Origin: Balneolaceae bacterium
GTDB lineage: Bacteria; Bacteroidota; Rhodothermia; Balneolales; Balneolaceae
Reading direction: 5' to 3'
DNA length: 7,722 nucleotides
Assembly (NCBI GenBank): GCA_007123785.1
Contig: SLGL01000254.1
Location: 1 to 7,722 of the forward strand
This document shows, one piece after another, positions 4,007-7,722 of the stretch. A program made the translations under genes and the position numbers. Position 1 is the stretch's first letter; each line of letters starts with the position of its first letter. The notes under the pieces were generated by a model. That model ran no database searches. It saw nothing but the letters and a program-made list of their open reading frames with translations, and was not told the origin of the DNA.

Positions 4007-4921
4007 ATGCAAAAAATAGTCCCTCACTTATGGTTTGATACACAGGCGAAAGAAGCCGCTGAGTTTTATGTATCCGCTTTTGGCAAGAATTCAAAAATAA
4101 ACAGCATCACTACACTTCACGACACTCCATCAGGTGGCGTTGAAACGGTATCTTTCGAACTCCTGGGCCATTCGTTCATGGCTATATCAGCCGGGCCTAT
4201 GTTTACACTCAACCCGTCCATTTCATTTTTCGTTAATTTTGATCCATTGCGTGATAAGCAGGCGCGCGAAAACCTGGATACCCTCTGGGAAAAACTCTCC
4301 GAAGGCGGAACCGAACTGATGCCGTTGCAAGAGTATCCTTTCAGCAAACATTACGGATGGATTCAGGATAAATATGGTTTATCGTGGCAACTAATTCTCA
4401 CCGACCCGGATGAAGATCCGCGGCCCGATCTTATTCCTTCAATGTTATTTGTGGGAGATGTATGTGGGAAAGCGGAGGAAGCAACTGATTTTTACCTCTC
4501 CGTTTTTAAAAATTCCAAACGGGGAGAGATCGCCCGCTATCCGGCAGGCATGGAACCGGACAAAGAAGGCACCATCATGTTCACCGATTTTAAGCTGGAA
4601 GGAGAATGGCTTGCAGCGATGGATAGTGCACAAGAGCATGACTTCAGCTTTAATGAAGCGATCTCCCTGATGGTGTATTGTGATACCCAGGAAGAGATCG
4701 ACTACTACTGGGAAAAATTGAAAGCGGGCGGTGATCCGGATGCACAGCAGTGCGGCTGGCTTAAAGATCAGTACGGTGTGTCGTGGCAGGTGGCACCGCG
4801 CCTGCTGGGAGAAATGATCCACAAGGGAACAAGAGATCAGATAAACCGGGTAACCCAAACATTTCTGCCGATGAAAAAACTGGATCTAAACAAGCTGTGT
4901 GAAGCGTATCAACATCAATAA
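4007..4921 (+). CDS. PhnB-like protein with two fused VOC modules
   Basis: A 304-residue protein made of two PhnB/3-demethylubiquinone-9-methyltransferase-like VOC modules. Module 1 is about residues 1-135, starting MQKIVPHLWFDTQAKEAAEF and ending YGWIQDKYGLSWQLI. Module 2 is about 142-285, starting LIPSMLFVGDVCGKAEEATD and ending CGWLKDQYGVSWQVAP. The two conserved W-D-x-Y-G-x-S-W-Q motifs are a duplication of the usual signature. Most family members carry one module, though fused pairs exist. Function is uncertain; the old methyltransferase name is misleading, since there is no SAM-binding fold. The upstream in-frame ATG at 3893 is rejected because it would translate through the hairpin at 3952-3984. 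A 22-base gap after that hairpin leads to the ATG. Confidence 0.92.
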   Translation: MQKIVPHLWFDTQAKEAAEFYVSAFGKNSKINSITTLHDTPSGGVETVSFELLGHSFMAISAGPMFTLNPSISFFVNFDPLRDKQARENLDTLWEKLSEGGTELMPLQEYPFSKHYGWIQDKYGLSWQLILTDPDEDPRPDLIPSMLFVGDVCGKAEEATDFYLSVFKNSKRGEIARYPAGMEPDKEGTIMFTDFKLEGEWLAAMDSAQEHDFSFNEAISLMVYCDTQEEIDYYWEKLKAGGDPDAQQCGWLKDQYGVSWQVAPRLLGEMIHKGTRDQINRVTQTFLPMKKLDLNKLCEAYQHQ

Positions 4922-4933
4922 AAATAAACCGGC

Positions 4934-4960
4934 ATGAGAAAGCTAATTGCCGCTGTTTAA
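4934..4960 (+). pseudogene. Possible remnant of a RibD/DHFR-fold gene start (MRKLIAAV)
   Basis: An ATG-initiated 8-codon frame reads MRKLIAAV and stops. The peptide resembles the start of RibD/DHFR-fold reductases, and a full-length one beginning MRKIIVLSM starts 102 bp downstream. Downstream frames do not continue the family, so it could be a decayed duplicate start, a leader peptide, or chance. Confidence 0.25.
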
Positions 4961-5062
4961 AAACCTGAACGCCAGTACGAACTTTAGACTCTTAAAAACA
5001 AAAACGTTCGGGAGCGGAGCAGTAACCTTTTACTATGAACCCGTAAAACGTGAGGTAGTAAA

Positions 5063-5656
5063 ATGAGAAAAATTATTGTTTTATCAATGATTTCATTGGA
5101 TGGAGTGATGCAAGCACCCGGCGGACCCAGGGATGATGCCTCAGAGGGTTTTAAATATGGCGGCTGGGTTGCACCGTATAGTGACGAAGTTTATAAGAAG
5201 GTAGTGGAAAAAGAGATGCAGCCCGCAGAATATTTATTGGGCAGAAAAACATTTGAGATTTGGGAAGGCTACTGGCCAGAACATCCCGACGCCTGGCCTG
5301 GAATCAATGAGGGCACAAAATATGTGCTGTCCGGTACCCGGAAAAAATCCGATTGGAAAAACACGGTATTCCTGGATAGCCTGTCAGACATCAAAAAGTT
5401 AAAAAATTCAACCGACCCTGACATTCAGGTTTGGGGCAGTTCCAGACTCGTTCAACTGTTGCTTGAGAATGACCTGGTGGACGAACTCCGGCTCAAAATT
5501 CATCCGCTGACTCTTGGTAAAGGGAAAAAGCTGTTTGAAGACGGGCCGATTCCGGCAGCATTTACATTAACCGAAAGCACAGTTACACCGGCTGGAGTCA
5601 TTATTGCCTGTTACCAACGGGCCGGAGAAGTCATCACAGGAACTGTTGGAGATTAA
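5063..5656 (+). CDS. RibD C-terminal / dihydrofolate-reductase-fold protein (first)
   Basis: A 197-residue NADPH-dependent-reductase-fold protein of the RibD C-terminal/DHFR superfamily. Visible family motifs are the first strand MRKIIVLSMISLDGVM, the LLGRKTFEIWEGYW strand and helix at residues 58-71, and VWGSSRLVQLLLENDLVDEL at about 123-142. The last fills the position of the nucleotide-binding glycine loop and the following helix. The sequence ends KIHPLTLGKGKKLF and a final strand. These small family members are annotated as dihydrofolate reductases, but substrate is usually unproven. It opens the compact 5063-7722 gene run, with only 26 bases before the next gene. A RibD-like protein at the other end of the run is distinct in sequence. 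Confidence 0.9.
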   Translation: MRKIIVLSMISLDGVMQAPGGPRDDASEGFKYGGWVAPYSDEVYKKVVEKEMQPAEYLLGRKTFEIWEGYWPEHPDAWPGINEGTKYVLSGTRKKSDWKNTVFLDSLSDIKKLKNSTDPDIQVWGSSRLVQLLLENDLVDELRLKIHPLTLGKGKKLFEDGPIPAAFTLTESTVTPAGVIIACYQRAGEVITGTVGD

Positions 5657-5682
5657 AAACAGATAACAAAAACTTATTGAGC

Positions 5683-6102
5683 ATGCCGAAAAAAGGAACA
5701 CGAAAAGTTTGTGACAACGGACACACATTCTATAAAAGCAGCGACTGCCCAACCTGCCCGACTTGTGAGAAACTGAAAGAACCGGCCTCAGGTTTTTTAG
5801 GATTATTGAGTAATCCTGCGAGAAACACATTGCTTTATTACGAAATCAATACCATTCAGAAGCTTGCCGGTTACACCGAGAAGGAAATACTGGCTCCCCA
5901 AAACCCGATGAAACATGCGATAATCCTGGGAATTATCGGCACTGTACTGAGTGCTGTAGGAGCTGTTGTTGCTGCCGATTTAGGTCCGGTATGGTATGCA
6001 TGGACACTTGCCGTCATTGCCATCCCGATCGCCTGGCTGGGAGGGAAACTCTATGAAATGAAACATGCTGCTTCAGGCAGTGAATACATCATTAAACAAT
6101 AA
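5683..6102 (+). CDS. Zinc-finger/HhH 'RNA polymerase alpha-like' protein fused to two membrane helices
   Basis: A 139-residue chimera. Residues 1-28 (MPKKGTRKVCDNGHTFYKSS then DCPTCPTC) have Cys10, His14, Cys22, Cys25 and Cys28, a likely zinc site. Residues 36-70 (GFLGLLSNPARNTLLYYEIN onward) match the first helix-hairpin-helix part of small proteins annotated as RNA polymerase alpha CTD-like. From memory, those proteins continue with LHGMGP and a final helix. Here residues 76-139 replace this with MKHAIILGIIGTVLSAVGAV and a second hydrophobic stretch, WYAWTLAVIAIPIAWLGG, giving two membrane segments (about 78-98 and 103-121). The joint lies at an internal ATG (5908), so a fusion by deletion between two neighbouring genes is likely. 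ATG at 5683 is preferred to TTG at 5677. It ends 3 bases before the DinB gene. Confidence 0.85.
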   Translation: MPKKGTRKVCDNGHTFYKSSDCPTCPTCEKLKEPASGFLGLLSNPARNTLLYYEINTIQKLAGYTEKEILAPQNPMKHAIILGIIGTVLSAVGAVVAADLGPVWYAWTLAVIAIPIAWLGGKLYEMKHAASGSEYIIKQ

Positions 6103-6105
6103 GTC

Positions 6106-6633
6106 ATGAATAAACATAGTGAAATAAAAAAACCGTTACTCACTTTGTTCAAATTTCATCATTGTCTCTACAACAATGTATTAGATGGTTTTACGGATGA
6201 GGAAACCAATCAGCGTCTGCATGAAAATCGAAAGATAAATCACGTAAAATATTTGGCCGGCCACCTTCTTAACTCGCAGTATGGATTCGGGTTCTTATCC
6301 GGTGTACGATTCCCTGTAAAATGGAATGAGCTGTTTGCTCCAATGAATCATTCCGAAGCAAAAGATGATATCCGTTATCCATCTATTGATGAGATCCGGG
6401 AGGAATGGAACGCAATTTATGAACCGACCTGGGAAGCTTTGAACCGGCTCTCTATGGATGACCTGAATACGATTCCTCCCAAACCGGCAGACAAGGTCTT
6501 TGAAAACAGTCCGGTTTTTGAAAATACAGTAGCCGGATTCATGACTTTTCTAAACCATCACCAGGCCTATCACATCGGCCAGATCGGGATTCTGAGAAGA
6601 GGGTTTGGGAAAGAGCCGATGAATTATGATTAA
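6106..6633 (+). CDS. DinB-family protein (DinB/YfiT four-helix bundle)
   Basis: A 175-residue putative metal-binding four-helix-bundle protein. The family triad of histidines is visible: His53 in YLAGHLLNSQYG, and His152 and His156 in the C-terminal HHQAYHIGQIGILRR motif. Members include DNA-damage-inducible DinB proteins of Bacillus and thiol transferases such as bacillithiol transferases; activity here is not known. It begins with ATG only 3 bases after the preceding stop and ends 23 bases before the hydrolase ATG, strongly suggesting operonic translation. Length is normal. Confidence 0.9.
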   Translation: MNKHSEIKKPLLTLFKFHHCLYNNVLDGFTDEETNQRLHENRKINHVKYLAGHLLNSQYGFGFLSGVRFPVKWNELFAPMNHSEAKDDIRYPSIDEIREEWNAIYEPTWEALNRLSMDDLNTIPPKPADKVFENSPVFENTVAGFMTFLNHHQAYHIGQIGILRRGFGKEPMNYD

Positions 6634-6656
6634 AAGTGTCAGTAACAAGGGATTGA

Positions 6657-7262
6657 ATGAATAAACAGATTTTTTTTGCACATAGCGGAGGGCCCCAGGG
6701 AAAACCCGGGCAGGGAAGTCATGATTTTGTACTGCGGCTTCGTGATGAACTTGAACCGGAGTACACGATTCATGACCCGGTCATTGAAGATCCCGATGCT
6801 CCCACGTATGAGTTGTGGCAGGAGATGTTTGACCGGGAGTTTCCAAAACTGGCTGACCCCGTTCTTTTGATTGGTCACTCCCTGGGCGGATCAACCCTCC
6901 TCAAATACCTGTCTGAAGAAACATGCGGGCTGCAAGTAGCCGGCCTGTTTCTCGCAGCACCACCTTATTGGGGAGAAGGAAGATGGGATGCAGAAGATTT
7001 TACACTGAGAGATGATTTTTCAAAAACTCTTCCAACAATACCTGAGATCCATTTGTATCACTGTTTGAAGGATCCTGTAGTACCGGTTGAACATGCGGAT
7101 TTTTACCAAAAACTCATCCTAACCGCTTCTATCCATAAACTGAACGGGAATGATCATGCATTTTCGGATGGGCTGCCGGTGCTTGTGGAGCATATCAAAA
7201 AATTATACATCAACCAACAAAACAACAAGTGGCATGCAGATGACACGAATACGCGTAAATAG
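6657..7262 (+). CDS. RBBP9/YdeN-like alpha/beta hydrolase
   Basis: A 201-residue serine hydrolase of the small RBBP9/YdeN type. The opening strand NKQIFFAHSGGPQGKPGQGS resembles the usual oxyanion-side segment. The nucleophile elbow is GHSLGG with Ser75, the acidic residue is Asp139 in LYHCLKDPVVPVEHADF, and the base is His167 in NGNDHAF. A complete catalytic triad and normal length suggest an active esterase or acyl hydrolase, but the substrate is unknown. The start lies 23 bases after the DinB stop. The last 23-29 bases overlap the next gene, in a different frame. The C-terminal basic tail (KWHADDTNTRK) lies in the overlap and is probably dispensable. Confidence 0.9.
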   Translation: MNKQIFFAHSGGPQGKPGQGSHDFVLRLRDELEPEYTIHDPVIEDPDAPTYELWQEMFDREFPKLADPVLLIGHSLGGSTLLKYLSEETCGLQVAGLFLAAPPYWGEGRWDAEDFTLRDDFSKTLPTIPEIHLYHCLKDPVVPVEHADFYQKLILTASIHKLNGNDHAFSDGLPVLVEHIKKLYINQQNNKWHADDTNTRK

Positions 7263-7722
7263 TTTCTCAATATCCATTGATGGTTACGGAGCCGGACCCG
7301 ATCAGGATATCGAACATCCCCTCGGCGTGGGAGGTGAAGAATTGCATCACTGGGCGTTTCAGACGCGCACGTTGCAACAAGTTGTATTTGGCGAAGAGAA
7401 AGGTGCAACAGGAATCGATGACGACTTTATCGCCCGCGGTTTTGAAAATGTGGGGGCATGGATACTCGGCAGGAATATGTTCGGGCCCATTCGCGGCCCC
7501 TGGCCCGACATGGAATGGAAAGGCTGGTGGGGAGAAAATCCTCCTTATCACGTTCCGGTTTTCGTGCTTACCCATCACCCACGTCCATCCTTCGAAATGG
7601 AAGGCGGCACAACGTTTCACTTTGTCACAAGCGGAATCCACGAGGCGCTTAAACAGGCCCGCGAGGCTGCCAGCGGGAAGGACATCCGAATCGGCGGCGG
7701 GCCCAACACCATACAGCAGTAT
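7234..7722 (+). CDS. RibD C-terminal / dihydrofolate-reductase-fold protein (second), 3' end outside window
   Basis: An open frame from ATG at 7234 (or the in-frame ATG at 7240, MTRIRVNSFSISIDGYGAGP) runs to the window edge without a stop, giving 161-163 residues so far. It matches a distinct RibD/DHFR subfamily. The visible motifs are ISIDGYGAG, HPLGVGGEELHHWAF, WILGRNMFGPIRGPW, WWGENPPYHVPVFVLTHH, and GGTTFHFVTSG followed by KDIRIGGGPNTIQQY. The last includes the glycine loop expected to bind NADPH. The C-terminal strands and helix lie beyond the window. The overlap of at least 23 bases with the hydrolase implies translational coupling. Because the frame is open at the edge, length and any frame break further on are unknown. 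Confidence 0.88.
   Translation, partial: MQMTRIRVNSFSISIDGYGAGPDQDIEHPLGVGGEELHHWAFQTRTLQQVVFGEEKGATGIDDDFIARGFENVGAWILGRNMFGPIRGPWPDMEWKGWWGENPPYHVPVFVLTHHPRPSFEMEGGTTFHFVTSGIHEALKQAREAASGKDIRIGGGPNTIQQY

Noticed and set aside
4445..4858. Minus-strand frame of 137 codons opposite the PhnB-like gene
   Set aside because: It is a shadow of the second VOC module; its His/Cys-rich product matches no fold I recognise.
7267..7641. Minus-strand frame of 124 codons at the right edge
   Set aside because: The plus strand there encodes an unmistakable DHFR-fold protein open to the window edge.

Overview
The window looks like an accessory or intergenic-rich stretch of a Bacteroidota/Balneolota-type chromosome. 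This placement is inferred from several things: moderate GC, the near absence of Shine-Dalgarno sequences, a good TTTG-N20-gATTTTTG promoter match before the alkD-like gene, long intergenic hairpins, and protein flavours such as the zinc/HhH 'RNA polymerase alpha-like' small protein and the GlxA-type regulator. No marker gene fixes the species.

Region 1 (1-1400) is a tRNA array on the + strand in the order Pro(TGG), Arg(TCT), Cys(GCA), Glu(TTC), His(GTG), Glu(TTC). It is full of tRNA debris. Behind tRNA-Pro and behind both tRNA-Glu copies lies an insert of about 92-101 bp. Each insert ends in the same 21-bp module (core GCGAAAGCAGTGCTTTCGC), followed by a second copy of the 3' end of that particular tRNA. 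That copy is 24 bp for Pro, 23 bp for the first Glu, and a 7-bp stump for the second Glu. The repeat periods are 116, 124 and 122 bp. This looks like a small family of elements that target tRNA 3' ends, and it is the most interesting signal here. The two tRNA-Glu loci are also duplicated with their upstream hairpin and downstream hairpin, yet the insert interiors are unrelated.

Region 2 (1475-3030) holds a minus-strand GlxA-type regulator (DJ-1/PfpI domain plus AraC helix-turn-helix) divergent from a small VOC/glyoxalase-fold gene. Region 3 (3046-4921) holds an AlkD-type DNA glycosylase with its own promoter candidate, a perfect 15-bp-stem hairpin, and a two-domain PhnB-like VOC protein.

Region 4 (5063-7722) is a tightly packed + strand run that is probably one operon: a RibD/DHFR-fold reductase, a chimeric zinc-finger/HhH/two-TM protein, a DinB-family protein, an RBBP9/YdeN-like alpha/beta hydrolase, and a second RibD/DHFR-fold reductase that overlaps the hydrolase and runs off the window. 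The protein genes are mostly small single-domain enzymes of the stress, detoxification or repair type. AlkD and possibly DinB suggest handling of alkylating or electrophilic damage, but a shared pathway is not demonstrated by the sequence.
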